Assembly: GCA_963793645.1 (NCBI GenBank)
Contig: CAWCAW010000003.1
Coordinates: forward strand, 372,001 to 436,000
Source of the DNA: CAWCAW01 sp963793645
GTDB lineage: Bacteria > Actinomycetota > Acidimicrobiia > Acidimicrobiales > UBA8190
Direction: 5' to 3'
Length of the DNA stretch: 64,000 nucleotides
Part shown: positions 35,281 through 43,846 of the stretch, piece by piece
Numbering within the stretch: the first letter of the stretch is position 1
Layout of the letters: each line of letters begins with the position of its first letter
Notes under the pieces: generated by a model
What the model was told of the DNA's origin: nothing
The model's database searches: none
Seen by the model: only the letters and a program-made list of their open reading frames with translations
Program-made: the position numbers and the translations under genes

Positions 35281-36433
35281 GCCCGGCCAAGTCGTAGATG
35301 TCGGTGTCGAAGGCGGGCACGGTCACCAGCATCTCGGGCACCAGGGACAGCTCAGCTTGCTGCTCGGCCTCTCGCTGGGCCACGACACGGTAGTTGAGAT
35401 AGCTCTTGCCGATCTCGTCGAGCACGCCCCGCAGCTGGGGCACGTCGGTCCCCTTCATCAACGGCGCCAGCTCTTCGGCAATGGCGTCGGCCCGATCAGA
35501 GAGCCGCTTGGCCACATTGGCGCCCTTGGGGTCATGCAGATACGCCGGCAGCACCTTGTTCAACACGATCGCACCCAGGTGCAGGCGGCGATCGGTCAGC
35601 GACTGCGCAAAGAATTCGGCCTCCCGCAGCGGCACCGCTTCCAACGTCGACACGACGATGAACGACGTGCGGCGATCGGCCATGAGGCGCTGCACGGCGT
35701 GAGCGCGTTCGACGAAGCCGTCGTACATGGACTGGAAGAGGACGAAGAACTCGGCGATGTCGGCCAGGAACTGCGTGCCGAGGATCCGGTCGGCTACTTG
35801 GTAGAACGGCTTGGAGGCGAAGTTCACCAGCCGCGAGCGGTAGGGAACGATCAACCACCGAAGGAGCCGGCTCGAGAAGAAGTCGGCCATGCGCTCGGGA
35901 GCGTCCAAGAAATCCAAGGCGTTGCGTGTCGGAGGGGTGTCCACCACGATCAAGTCGTAGGTCCCCGCCGAGTGGATCTCGTAGAGCCGCTCCATGGCGA
36001 TGTAGTCGTGACTCTGGATGAAGCGCCCCGAGATGTTCCGGTACAACGGGTTGGCCAGGATCTGGTCGCGGGTGCGTTGGTCGGGGGCGTGGTGACGGAT
36101 GAGGTCGTCCCAGGACTCCTTGGTGTCGAGCATGGCCGCCCACAACTCCCCCATGGGCTTCACGCCACTGGCGGCGAAAGCTTCGGCTGGGACCTGGCGT
36201 TCGATGTTGCCGAAGCCCTCGAGGCCGAGCGCGTTGGCCAGCCGCTTGGCCGGGTCGACGGTCAACACGAGCACCTTGCCACCGAGCCGGGCTGCCGCCG
36301 CGGCCGCCGCCGCGGCGGCCGTCGTCGTCTTGCCCACGCCACCGGGACCACAGGCGACCACGATCTCTCGCGACGCCAACAGCCCACCGAGGCTGGGGGG
36401 CTCAGGAGCCCGTTTCTTGGTGGCGGGTGCCAT
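35246..36433 (-). CDS. Get3/ArsA-like ATPase, first of a pair
   Basis: 395 residues. CGPGGVGKTTT is the deviant Walker A, LVLTVDPAKRL the A-loop region, and VVDTPPTRNALDF the switch II. A run of ten alanines follows the P-loop. No CxxC zinc motif as in eukaryotic Get3 and no metal-binding cysteines as in ArsA, so arsenic transport is unlikely. It follows the second ATPase gene by four bases. Tandem pairs of this kind (Rv3679/Rv3680 in M. tuberculosis) are widespread in actinobacteria. Confidence 0.88.
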   Translation of the reverse strand: MAPATKKRAPEPPSLGGLLASREIVVACGPGGVGKTTTAAAAAAAAAARLGGKVLVLTVDPAKRLANALGLEGFGNIERQVPAEAFAASGVKPMGELWAAMLDTKESWDDLIRHHAPDQRTRDQILANPLYRNISGRFIQSHDYIAMERLYEIHSAGTYDLIVVDTPPTRNALDFLDAPERMADFFSSRLLRWLIVPYRSRLVNFASKPFYQVADRILGTQFLADIAEFFVLFQSMYDGFVERAHAVQRLMADRRTSFIVVSTLEAVPLREAEFFAQSLTDRRLHLGAIVLNKVLPAYLHDPKGANVAKRLSDRADAIAEELAPLMKGTDVPQLRGVLDEIGKSYLNYRVVAQREAEQQAELSLVPEMLVTVPAFDTDIYDLAGLMRLGDRLWGD

Positions 36434-36437
36434 CGAC

Positions 36438-37382
36438 TTACCCGAGCTCCTCGCCGAGGGCGGTGGAGAGCTGGCGCACGGTGCGAAGTCCGTGCAGCTT
36501 GGTGAACAAGAAGGGCAGCAACAACACGGGCACGGCCGGATCGATCTCGGCCCGGAGCCGGTCCAGATGCTCGGCCCGGGTGCGACGCAACGTCACCGCC
36601 AGACGGGCGCCGTCGAGGACCGGCGTGGGGTCCCCCCCGGCCAGACGTTTCAGTTCGGCCGACAGCGCCGGTGTGCGCAACTGCTCGAACACGGCCTCCT
36701 CGCTGCGGCCGAAGAGCTCGGGCAGCACACGGTTGACGATGACGGCGGCCAGCTCGACGGTGGTCTCCTCCTTGATGCGCTGCGCCAGCTCGATGGTCTC
36801 GTTGACCGGCATCTCCTCGGGGGTGGTGACAATCACCACGCAGGTGAGGGCTGGATCAGAGAGGATCTCGAGCATCCAATCCGTCTGCGAGCGGATCAGT
36901 CCCACCTTTACGAGTTCGTTGATGGCCTGGGGGGCGGCCAGCTGGCCCACGATGTGCCCCGACGCCGGCGCGTCGGCGACAACCAAGTCGTAGTGGTGCT
37001 CGCGCACCTCGTAACAGAGCTTGCCGACGGTGAGGATCTCACGCACGCCGGGGGCGGCAGTGGCCACGAAGTCGAAGGCCCGGGCCAGAGGGCCGATCCG
37101 GCCCACCACGGGAATGCGCAAGTTGAGCTTCAGGTACTCGCGCAGTGACGCCTCGGTGTCCATCGACATGGCCGACAGCCGGGGAAGCAGCTCGCGCGGT
37201 ACGAAGGTGGTGGGACCGGTCTCGAAGAAAGCCGAAAGGTCGCCTTTGGCATCGACCTCGCACAAAAGCGTGCGCCGGTCGTGCTCGGCGGCCAGTAATG
37301 CGAGCGCCGAGGCCACCGTGGTCTTGCCCACGCCACCCTTGCCGGTGACGAGGACGAGGCGCCGGTCAAGCAAGCCGACCAT
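36438..37382 (-). CDS. Get3/ArsA-like ATPase, second of a pair
   Basis: 314 residues. LVTGKGGVGKTTVASALALL is the Walker A region, LLCEVDAKGDLSAFF the following strand, and VVADAPASGHIVGQL switch II. Shorter than its neighbour, and the two probably form a heterodimer. First of the two in transcription order; DUF3107 lies immediately upstream on the same strand (37415). Confidence 0.88.
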   Translation of the reverse strand: MVGLLDRRLVLVTGKGGVGKTTVASALALLAAEHDRRTLLCEVDAKGDLSAFFETGPTTFVPRELLPRLSAMSMDTEASLREYLKLNLRIPVVGRIGPLARAFDFVATAAPGVREILTVGKLCYEVREHHYDLVVADAPASGHIVGQLAAPQAINELVKVGLIRSQTDWMLEILSDPALTCVVIVTTPEEMPVNETIELAQRIKEETTVELAAVIVNRVLPELFGRSEEAVFEQLRTPALSAELKRLAGGDPTPVLDGARLAVTLRRTRAEHLDRLRAEIDPAVPVLLLPFLFTKLHGLRTVRQLSTALGEELG

Positions 37383-37414
37383 GGCGCGCCTCCTGCCGCC
37401 CTACGCGGGGGCGT

Positions 37415-37651
37415 TCAAGGTGCGCCGAAACCGACGCGCCGCTCCGACACGGGCGCCCCCACTTCGACGTAGGCCACCTTGGCGGCCGGCACACCCACCC
37501 GTCGGCCTTTGCGATCGGTGAACCACAAGACCCCCTCCGACGAGGAGAGGGAAGTCTCGATCTGCGAGATGATCTGGTCCCGGTCGGCATCATCGCCCAG
37601 CTCCACCTCGAGCTCCTTGATGCTCTGGACGATGCCGATTCGTACATCCAC
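37415..37651 (-). CDS. DUF3107 family small protein
   Basis: 78 residues. The GTG at 37651 follows GGAGGA at eight bases. VDVRIGIVQSIKELEVEL and VLWFTDRKGRRVGVPAAKVAYVEVG match DUF3107, a short beta-rich actinobacterial family of unknown role. It is the first gene of the run with the two Get3-like ATPases. Confidence 0.9.
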   Translation of the reverse strand: MDVRIGIVQSIKELEVELGDDADRDQIISQIETSLSSSEGVLWFTDRKGRRVGVPAAKVAYVEVGAPVSERRVGFGAP

Positions 37652-37859
37652 CTGCGTGTTCCTCCGATCGTGCCCTGCGACGTGAAATCCAAAACCCGAC
37701 GATACAGCCGTAAGGCACACTGGCTTCGTGCCGGGGGTCTGGGAGGAGCCATGAAGGTGCAAAAACTTGGCGTGCCGCCTGGCGATCGCAATGCGCGCTG
37801 GGCATCGACGATGGCCGGACACCTCCAGGGCGACGTGCGCTATGCGCACGTGGATACCC

Positions 37860-38903
37860 ATGCCCGCCTGGGCGTCGAATCCGGTCATCCCCACACCCGC
37901 TCGGCGCGGCGAAGACATCGAGGACGCCTGGCTCTCTCCCGGGGCCACCCGGGCCCACGGGGCGGGACGGCGCGCCCGTCTCGAGGAGCCCGACGAGTTC
38001 CGCACGTGCTTCGAACGGGACCGGGACCGGATCCTGCACTCGTCGTCGTTCCGGCGCCTGGCCGGCAAGACCCAGGTGTTCATCTTCCCGGCCGACCATC
38101 AACGCACCCGGCTGACCCATGCCTTGGAGGTGGCCCAGGTGGCCGGCTCGATCGCCCGGGCGTGCGGCCTCAACGTGGCGCTCACCGAGGCCATCGCCCT
38201 CGGACATGACTGCGGCCACGGCCCCGGCGGCCACGCCAGCGAGGACGCCTTGTCGACGTTCTTAGCCGAGGGCTTCGACCATGCCGTGTGGGGGGCCGAC
38301 GTCTCGCTGGCCGGCTTGAACCTCTGTGTCGAGACCCTCGACGGCATCCGGAACCACTCGTGGTCTCGCCCCGCCCCCTCGACACCCGAAGGTGAGGTGG
38401 TGAGCTGGGCCGACCGCATCGCCTACCTGTGCCACGACTGGGAGGACGCCGTGTCGGCGGGGATCGTCACCCCGGCCATGTTGCCCCCCATCGTGCGCAG
38501 CCGCTGTGGCGAGACCCGCTCCAGCCAGCTGCGCACCTTCATCGAGGAGATGGTGCGCGCCATGGTGGCGAGCGGCCGCATCGGCATGGCCGAAGGTCCC
38601 GCCGAGGCCCTGGCCGCGTTTCGCCGCGGCAACTACGAACACGTCTACCTGCGCCCCGCCTCGGTGGCCCAAGGCGAAGCGGTGATCTCGGTGTTACGCG
38701 CCCTGGTGGCTCACTTCGCCGACCATCCAAACACCATCCCCGGCGTGACCGACGAGGGCGGATTGGCCGGCGGCAGCGACGCCGCGCTGCGCGCCGCGGT
38801 GGCCTACGTGGCCGGCATGACGGATCGTTTCGCCATGCATTGCTGCTTGTCCGACTTGGGCTGGAACCCCGAGCAGCTGCCGCGCGGCTTCAACGGACGG
38901 TGA
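37860..38903 (+). CDS. dgt: Deoxyguanosinetriphosphate triphosphohydrolase-like HD protein
   Basis: About 347 residues from the ATG at 37860. FRTCFERDRDRILHSSSFRRLAGKTQVF is the Dgt opening, RLTHALEVAQ and GHDCGHGPGGH give the HD-domain metal ligands, then GIRNHSW and ADRIAYLCHD. It hydrolyses dNTPs to nucleosides and triphosphate. The start is doubtful: an ATG at 37751 with a strong GGGAGGAG site opens a different frame which would need a +1 shift to join this one, the same kind of shift seen in thirteen other genes. Its end overlaps mrp by 14 bases. Confidence 0.85.
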   Translation: MPAWASNPVIPTPARRGEDIEDAWLSPGATRAHGAGRRARLEEPDEFRTCFERDRDRILHSSSFRRLAGKTQVFIFPADHQRTRLTHALEVAQVAGSIARACGLNVALTEAIALGHDCGHGPGGHASEDALSTFLAEGFDHAVWGADVSLAGLNLCVETLDGIRNHSWSRPAPSTPEGEVVSWADRIAYLCHDWEDAVSAGIVTPAMLPPIVRSRCGETRSSQLRTFIEEMVRAMVASGRIGMAEGPAEALAAFRRGNYEHVYLRPASVAQGEAVISVLRALVAHFADHPNTIPGVTDEGGLAGGSDAALRAAVAYVAGMTDRFAMHCCLSDLGWNPEQLPRGFNGR

Positions 38904-40008
38904 GCTCGCGGCGGTAGATCCGCACCGGCCCGGCCGCCATCAACTTGGCCGCCAACGCATCGAATGCAGCCGAGATCTCGCTACCCGGATCGGCGATGCG
39001 CACGGGCACGCCGTCGTCGCCGCCTTGGCGCAGCGACGGGACAAGGGGGAGCTGGCCGAGCAACGGCACCTCCAGGGCGTCAGCCAGGGCTTGACCTCCA
39101 CCTCGACCGAACAGTTCGTAACGCGTGCCGTCGTCACCGGTGAACCACGTCATGTTCTCCACCACGCCGCGCACGGGCAACTTGAGCCGTCGGGCGGCAT
39201 AGGCGGAGCGCTGCGCCACCCGTTGGGCCGCTCCTTGGGGTGTGGTCACCACGTAGATCTCGGCGCGTGGGAGGTACTCGGCGAGCGACAGGGCCACGTC
39301 ACCGGTGCCCGGCGGCATGTCCACCAACAGAAAGTCGGGCTCACCCCAGTAGGCGTCGACGAGGAACTGCTGCAGGGCCTTGTGCAACATGGGGCCCCGC
39401 CAGATCACGGGCTGCTCGTCGGGGACGAAGTAGCCCATGGACATGCAGCGCACCCCGTGCACGATCGGCGCAATGAGCAACGAGCCGACGGCCACAGGGT
39501 CGCGATCGACGCCGAGCATCTTCGGCACCGAGAAGCCGTACACATCGGCGTCGAGCAGTCCCACCTGCGCCCCCGCCGCGGCCAGCGCCACGGCCAGGTT
39601 CACGGTGACCGAGGACTTGCCCACTCCGCCCTTGCCCGAGGAGATACCCACCACCCGGGTGCGAGAGCCGGGGGCCATGAGCCGGTTGGGCCCACCGGGG
39701 TCCACCGGCTCCGCTCCGGCCGGCATGGCCAGACGCCACACCAGATCGGCGGTCTGCTCCTCGTCGAGGGCGACGAAGGTCACCACCACTTCGCCCAGGC
39801 CGGGCAGCTCGCCCAGGGCCCGTTGCAGGCGACGGACCAGCTCGGCTCGGCCCGGCCAGCGAGGGGCGGGCTCGCCCAAGGTGACCGTCACGGACTTTCG
39901 ACTGGTGCGCACCTCGTGGATCAGGCCGAGCTCGCCGATGGCGCGCTGCAGCTCGGGATCCTCGACGCCGGAAATGGCGGCGCGCACATCCGCTTCGTTG
40001 ACGGCCAC
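38890..40008 (-). CDS. mrp: Mrp/ApbC/NBP35-type iron-sulfur carrier ATPase
   Basis: 372 residues. An N-terminal DUF59/MIP18-like domain (VEDPELQRAIGELGLI) is followed by an ATPase domain with SSGKGGVGKSSV, LLDADVYGFSVPKMLG, LVDMPPGTGDVALSL. The CxxC usual for Mrp cluster binding was not seen, so cluster binding may use other residues. It transfers 4Fe-4S clusters to apoproteins. GTG at 40008 with GGGAG five bases upstream; an in-frame GTG a few codons earlier is possible. Divergent from a SufR-like regulator. Confidence 0.93.
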   Translation of the reverse strand: MAVNEADVRAAISGVEDPELQRAIGELGLIHEVRTSRKSVTVTLGEPAPRWPGRAELVRRLQRALGELPGLGEVVVTFVALDEEQTADLVWRLAMPAGAEPVDPGGPNRLMAPGSRTRVVGISSGKGGVGKSSVTVNLAVALAAAGAQVGLLDADVYGFSVPKMLGVDRDPVAVGSLLIAPIVHGVRCMSMGYFVPDEQPVIWRGPMLHKALQQFLVDAYWGEPDFLLVDMPPGTGDVALSLAEYLPRAEIYVVTTPQGAAQRVAQRSAYAARRLKLPVRGVVENMTWFTGDDGTRYELFGRGGGQALADALEVPLLGQLPLVPSLRQGGDDGVPVRIADPGSEISAAFDALAAKLMAAGPVRIYRRELTVR

Positions 40009-40020
40009 GGGGTCTCCCAA

Positions 40021-40049
40021 GTACGGCACGACCAGGGACTTCGCCGTAC
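40021..40049. promoter_or_regulatory. Candidate operator: inverted repeat between mrp and the SufR-like gene
   Basis: GTACGGC (40021-40027) and GCCGTAC (40043-40049) form a seven-base inverted repeat separated by 15 bases, so the half sites are about two helical turns apart. It lies in the 60-base gap between divergent mrp and the iron-sulfur regulator, where an autoregulatory site would be expected. Confidence 0.4.
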
Positions 40050-40056
40050 CACCAGG

Positions 40057-40062
40057 TAGACT
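40057..40062 (+). promoter_or_regulatory. -10 element of the leaderless SufR-like gene
   Basis: TAGACT fits TANNNT and ends exactly six bases before the GTG at 40069, the spacing of leaderless actinobacterial promoters. No ribosome binding site precedes that GTG. The inverted repeat at 40021-40049 lies just upstream, over the -35 region. Confidence 0.5.
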
Positions 40063-40068
40063 AGTGCC

Positions 40069-40815
40069 GTGCATGGAGCCCCCGACCGGGAGGATGCCGG
40101 GCCCGCCGACCGCCGGTTCTCCGCCGCGGTGGCCGCGGTGACCTCCGCGTTCGGGGACCCGACGCGACGTGAGATCTACCTTCACGTGCGCTCGCATCCA
40201 GGAGCAACGGCCTCCGAGGTAGCTGCCGCGTTCTGCCTGCACCCCAATGTGGCGAGGCACCATCTCGATCGGTTGGCCGCCGGCGGGTACCTCGAGGTCA
40301 GCCTCGAGCGACCGCCCGACGCCGGGGCGGGACGCCCATCCAAGCGCTATCGCGCCGCCGACGCGGTGGGGAGCGATCCCACCTTGGACATGGTGACGCA
40401 TCGAGACGACCTGCTGGTATCGCTGTTGGCCGAGGCCCTCAACCTGCTCGGCCCCGAGGTGGCCGAGCGCATGGCGGAACGCGTCGGCGAGGATTTCGGG
40501 CAGCACCTGGCCGAACGCATGGAACCGGGCGAAGGCCAGCGATCACTGCGCGGCGCCATGCACGCCATCGCCGACGCCCTCACCGCGCATGGGTTCGCCG
40601 CCCATGCCGAGGACCACGGCGAGCTCACCACGGTGGTGGCCGAACACTGCCCCTTCGGCGATGCCGCCGCCCAGTACCCGGTGATCTGTGCGGTGGACCG
40701 CGGCATGGTGCGCGGCTTGCTGTCGGGACTGTGCGGCATCGGGGTCGACGACCCGATTCCCGTGACGCTCTCGTCGCGGGCGCGCGGCGACGACGCCTGC
40801 GCCGCCTCGGTCTGA
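40069..40815 (+). CDS. SufR-like iron-sulfur-sensing winged-helix repressor
   Basis: 248 residues. An N-terminal winged helix (GDPTRREIYLHVR, TASEVAAAFCLHPNVARHHLDRL) is followed by a ligand domain ending in HCPFGDAAAQYPVIC and GLLSGLC: cysteines spaced C-x12-C-x14-C, close to the C-x12-C-x13-C pattern by which SufR holds its cluster, plus another cysteine 22 residues on. SufR represses Fe-S biogenesis genes when clusters are plentiful. Its neighbours, mrp and a cysteine desulfurase, fit that role. Start codon GTG, leaderless. Confidence 0.85.
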   Translation: MHGAPDREDAGPADRRFSAAVAAVTSAFGDPTRREIYLHVRSHPGATASEVAAAFCLHPNVARHHLDRLAAGGYLEVSLERPPDAGAGRPSKRYRAADAVGSDPTLDMVTHRDDLLVSLLAEALNLLGPEVAERMAERVGEDFGQHLAERMEPGEGQRSLRGAMHAIADALTAHGFAAHAEDHGELTTVVAEHCPFGDAAAQYPVICAVDRGMVRGLLSGLCGIGVDDPIPVTLSSRARGDDACAASV

Positions 40816-41981
40816 TCGCGCTGCGCCACTACCTCGACCACGCTTCGACCTCTCCGCCTCGGCCCGAGGTGGTCGCCGCCATGGTGCAGTGGCTCGAGCA
40901 CGCAGTCGATGACGCGGCGGCGGCTGACCCCGGCCGCGTGCACACCGAGGGTCGATTGGCCCGAGCCGTCGTCGAAGACGCCCGCGACAAGGTGGCCGCC
41001 CTGCTCGGGACCACCCCTCGTCAGGTGGTCTTCACCTCGGGAGGCACCGAGGCCGTCCACGCCGCGGTGTGGGGAGCGACGCGCGCTCACGCGGGCCGGC
41101 CCGTCGTCATGGCCGGCGTGGAGCACTCGTCGGTGCGCGACAGCTCATCTCGTCTGGCGCCTGTGCTGGAGGTGGCGGTCGACGCCCTCGGACGGATCGA
41201 CCCCGACGCCGTGAGCCGTGCGCTCGAGGCTGCGGGTGGCGACGGTGGTGATGGCGGTGCCGCCCTCGTGCACTGCCAGTGGGCGAACCACGAAGTAGGC
41301 ACCGTGCAACCGCTCGTCGAGGTGCTGCAGCGTTGCCGGCGCCGGGACGCATGGGTGCACATCGACGCCTGCGCGGCAAACGGGCATGTGCCAATGCAGC
41401 TCGACGACCTTGGTGCCGACCTGGTGTCGGTGAGCGCGCACAAGCTCGGTGGACCGCCCGGAGTGGGTGCACTGGTGATCCGCCGGGGCCTGCGCATCGA
41501 GCCGCTCCTGGTGGGAAGCGAGCAAGAGCGAGGCCGCCGGGCCGGGCTCGAGAACGTCCCCGCCATCATCGGTTTCGGGGTCGCCGCGGCGGTGCTCAGT
41601 GAACCCGGGCGACTGCAGTCCGAAGCCGACGCGGCCCGGCGTCGTACCGAAGGCATCCTGGCGGCGGCCACGGCCACCGAGGCGGTGACGGTGCTCGGTG
41701 ATCGCCACGATCGACTGCCGCACGTGGTGTGTCTCTCGGTCGAGGGAGTAGAGGCCGAGGCCGTCCTGCTCGGTTTGGACCAGGCCGGCATCGCCGCGCA
41801 CTCTGGGTCCGCCTGCTCGTCCGAGGCGTTGGCACCGTCCCCTGTACTCGAAGCGATGGGTGTCGACGCCGAGCGTTCTCTGCGCCTGTCGGTGGGATGG
41901 TCGAGCACCGACGGGGACGTCGAAGCTTTTGCGGGCGCCTTTGCGGCCGTGGTGGGTCGCCTCCGGGCCCTGCGGAGCTGA
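40731..41981 (+). CDS. Cysteine desulfurase (NifS/IscS family)
   Basis: Core of about 390 residues starting near YLDHASTSPPRPEV. SVSAHKLGGPPGVG has the PLP lysine and HSGSACSSEA the active-site cysteine; VHIDACAANGH and CQWANHEVGT complete the family set. It frees sulfur from cysteine for Fe-S clusters or tRNA thiolation. The start is uncertain: the listed GTG at 40731 lies 85 bases inside the sufR-like gene in another frame, and between it and the core there is no ATG, GTG or TTG; a rarer CTG near 40812 is the alternative. The stop abuts the convergent ccmI stop. Confidence 0.9.
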   Translation: MRHRGRRPDSRDALVAGARRRRLRRLGLIALRHYLDHASTSPPRPEVVAAMVQWLEHAVDDAAAADPGRVHTEGRLARAVVEDARDKVAALLGTTPRQVVFTSGGTEAVHAAVWGATRAHAGRPVVMAGVEHSSVRDSSSRLAPVLEVAVDALGRIDPDAVSRALEAAGGDGGDGGAALVHCQWANHEVGTVQPLVEVLQRCRRRDAWVHIDACAANGHVPMQLDDLGADLVSVSAHKLGGPPGVGALVIRRGLRIEPLLVGSEQERGRRAGLENVPAIIGFGVAAAVLSEPGRLQSEADAARRRTEGILAAATATEAVTVLGDRHDRLPHVVCLSVEGVEAEAVLLGLDQAGIAAHSGSACSSEALAPSPVLEAMGVDAERSLRLSVGWSSTDGDVEAFAGAFAAVVGRLRALRS

Positions 41982-42800
41982 TCAGGAGGCGGGCAACGTC
42001 GGCGGCTTTTGCCCGGCCTCGGTGTACGCCCTGGTGACGAAAGGCGCGGCGGCTTCGAGCTGTGCACTCGACGGGTTGTCGGCCAAGAAAAGTCGGAACT
42101 CGCCCACGGCACCGACGGGATCGCCATCGACGAGGAGCATCGATCCCAGATAGAGATGCGGCGCCGGTTGAGCGGGGGCGTCTCGCTGGGCGCGCTCCTC
42201 GTCGTTCTGTCCGTCACTGAGTAACGCCGAGCTCTTGGCTTCGACTCCCGCTTGATACTCGAGCCAGCCCGTCTCCGACAAGGCCGCCACGTTGCTCGGA
42301 TCAGCGGCGAGGACTTCGTGATAGAGCTGCAGAGCTCCGGTGGCGTTGCCCTCCTCCTCCAATGTCTCGCCTTGCAGAAGCGTGCGCTGGAGCTGGCGCC
42401 CAGGGCTCAAGGTGACCGACCCTGTCACCGTCTCGCCCGGCAGTCGGGTGCCGGTGGCGGACGCCACCGCCACGGCCGCCGCCACCACGAAGACCACCAC
42501 TGCTCCCCCGATGATCACGAGCCGGCGGCGAGATCGGTGGCCGGGTGGCGTGGCGGTGTCAGGCGCGTCGAAGTCAGTCGTGGCGCGTTTCTCGGCATCG
42601 ACATCTGGCTCATCGGCCCGGGTGCGATCGCGCAGCGTGCGCAGCACACCGGCGGCACGCGCCGTGTAGCTGTCGCGCAGCGCCACATAGTCGGCGTCGC
42701 TCAAGTCGCCCACATTGTGCTCGACCTCGAGATCCTCGATCGACCGCAGCAAGAACTCCCGCTCGTCTTCGAGCTCGTGACGACTTTCTGTGTCGCTCAC
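41982..42800 (-). CDS. ccmI: CcmI-like cytochrome c maturation TPR protein
   Basis: 272 residues. About 100 hydrophilic residues with a coiled-coil-like start (ELEDEREFLLRSIEDLEVEH) precede one membrane helix (LVIIGGAVVVFVVAAAVAVA) and a TPR region (GNATGALQLYHEVLAADPSNV, DPVGAVGEFRLFL). CcmI/CycH proteins hold apocytochrome c for the heme ligation complex. Last gene of the ccm operon, with a GTGA overlap to ccmH. Confidence 0.85.
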   Translation of the reverse strand: MSDTESRHELEDEREFLLRSIEDLEVEHNVGDLSDADYVALRDSYTARAAGVLRTLRDRTRADEPDVDAEKRATTDFDAPDTATPPGHRSRRRLVIIGGAVVVFVVAAAVAVASATGTRLPGETVTGSVTLSPGRQLQRTLLQGETLEEEGNATGALQLYHEVLAADPSNVAALSETGWLEYQAGVEAKSSALLSDGQNDEERAQRDAPAQPAPHLYLGSMLLVDGDPVGAVGEFRLFLADNPSSAQLEAAAPFVTRAYTEAGQKPPTLPAS

Positions 42801-43297
42801 GTCGGGCCTGATTCGTCAATAGTCGTCACCGCCTGCGCCAGCGCGCTCGTCACCAAGGCCCTGTCGTCGGCCGACACCACCGCCGTGGTGACGCGGCGGC
42901 GACGCCAGAACAAGGCCGCCAAGGCCGCCACGCCGGCGGCAATGGCCACGAGGGGCACGATCCACACCAGCCCCGAGATGCCCCGTGCCGACGGGGTCAG
43001 CAGGATCGAGGTGCCGTAGCGCGACACCATGTAGGCGTCGATCTCCGCCGTACTTTGCCCGGCGCGCACCCGGTCGAGCACGACCTGGCGAATGGCCGCC
43101 GCCGAGGCGGCCGAGGAATCGAGCACCGACGCGTCCTCACAACTCGGACAGCGAAGCGAGGCGTCGATGGCAGTAGCACGCTCTGTGGGGCCGACCGGCT
43201 GCGGCTCGCTGCGCCCGATGACCAGGGCGACACCGACCACGCACACGAGCACGATCCACGGCATCCACCCGCGCCACGGGTGCCGAGCGCGCGTCAC
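42797..43297 (-). CDS. ccmH: CcmH thiol-oxidoreductase of cytochrome c maturation
   Basis: 166 residues: signal anchor (about 12-28), LRCPSCED with Cys50 and Cys53, then AEIDAYMVSRYGTSILLTP and a C-terminal helix. The usual CcmH motif is LRCxxCQ; here the residue after the second cysteine is Glu. It reduces the disulfide of apocytochrome c before heme attachment. GTGA overlaps on both sides. Confidence 0.92.
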   Translation of the reverse strand: MTRARHPWRGWMPWIVLVCVVGVALVIGRSEPQPVGPTERATAIDASLRCPSCEDASVLDSSAASAAAIRQVVLDRVRAGQSTAEIDAYMVSRYGTSILLTPSARGISGLVWIVPLVAIAAGVAALAALFWRRRRVTTAVVSADDRALVTSALAQAVTTIDESGPT

Positions 43298-43846
43298 GCC
43301 GCCGTCTCTTGGGCCCGTCCCAACCAGTAGTCGAGCTCGCCGGCGGTGATGGGTCCGTCGAAGTGGGCGGCCACGATCTGGGTTGGGGAGATGAGAAACG
43401 TCTCGGGCGGACCACGCACGCCATAGGACAACGCAATCTGCCCGTCGGGGTCACTCAGCGCCGGCCACGTCCCGCCTGTTGAGGCCAGGAAGCTGCGGGC
43501 GGCCGAAGCCGTGTCGTCATAGACGACACCCACCAAGGCGGGCTGGTCGACCCCGCGGTGCCGGTAGGCGAAGGTCACCAGGTCGGGTTCTTCCTGCTGA
43601 CACGGCGAACACCAGCTGGCAAAAAAGTTGAGCACCACCCAACGGCCCCGGTAGGCGCGCAGATCGAAGGGCGTGCCGGCCAGTGTCGTGCCCAGCACGG
43701 GGGGAGCGACGTGGCCGAGCAATGGCGTATCCACCTCGGTGGCACTGGCCGACGGCCGAGTGGCGAGCACCGCCGTCAGCCCCACCCCGACGACCAGTGC
43801 CCCCAGCGGCCCAGCGCGTCGTGTGGCGGCGAGGGCGCTCGCTCAC
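43294..43846 (-). CDS. ccmG: CcmG/TlpA-like membrane-anchored thioredoxin, frameshifted
   Basis: About 183 residues. The thioredoxin domain has FFASWCSPCQQE, the CxxC active site, and PPETFLISP with the cis-proline. The GTG at 43846 overlaps the ccmF stop (GTGA) like every other junction in the operon, but the frame from it is lost unless one base is removed from the C5 run at 43800-43804; it then reads TRWAAGALVVGVGLTAVLAT, a signal anchor, straight into the domain. In the sequence as given the only in-frame start is a GTG at 43785, inside the anchor. It passes electrons from CcdA to CcmH and apocytochrome. Confidence 0.85.

Noticed and set aside
35246..37382. Arsenite export system
   Set aside because: The two ATPases resemble ArsA only in fold; metal-binding cysteines and an ArsB or ArsR gene are absent.
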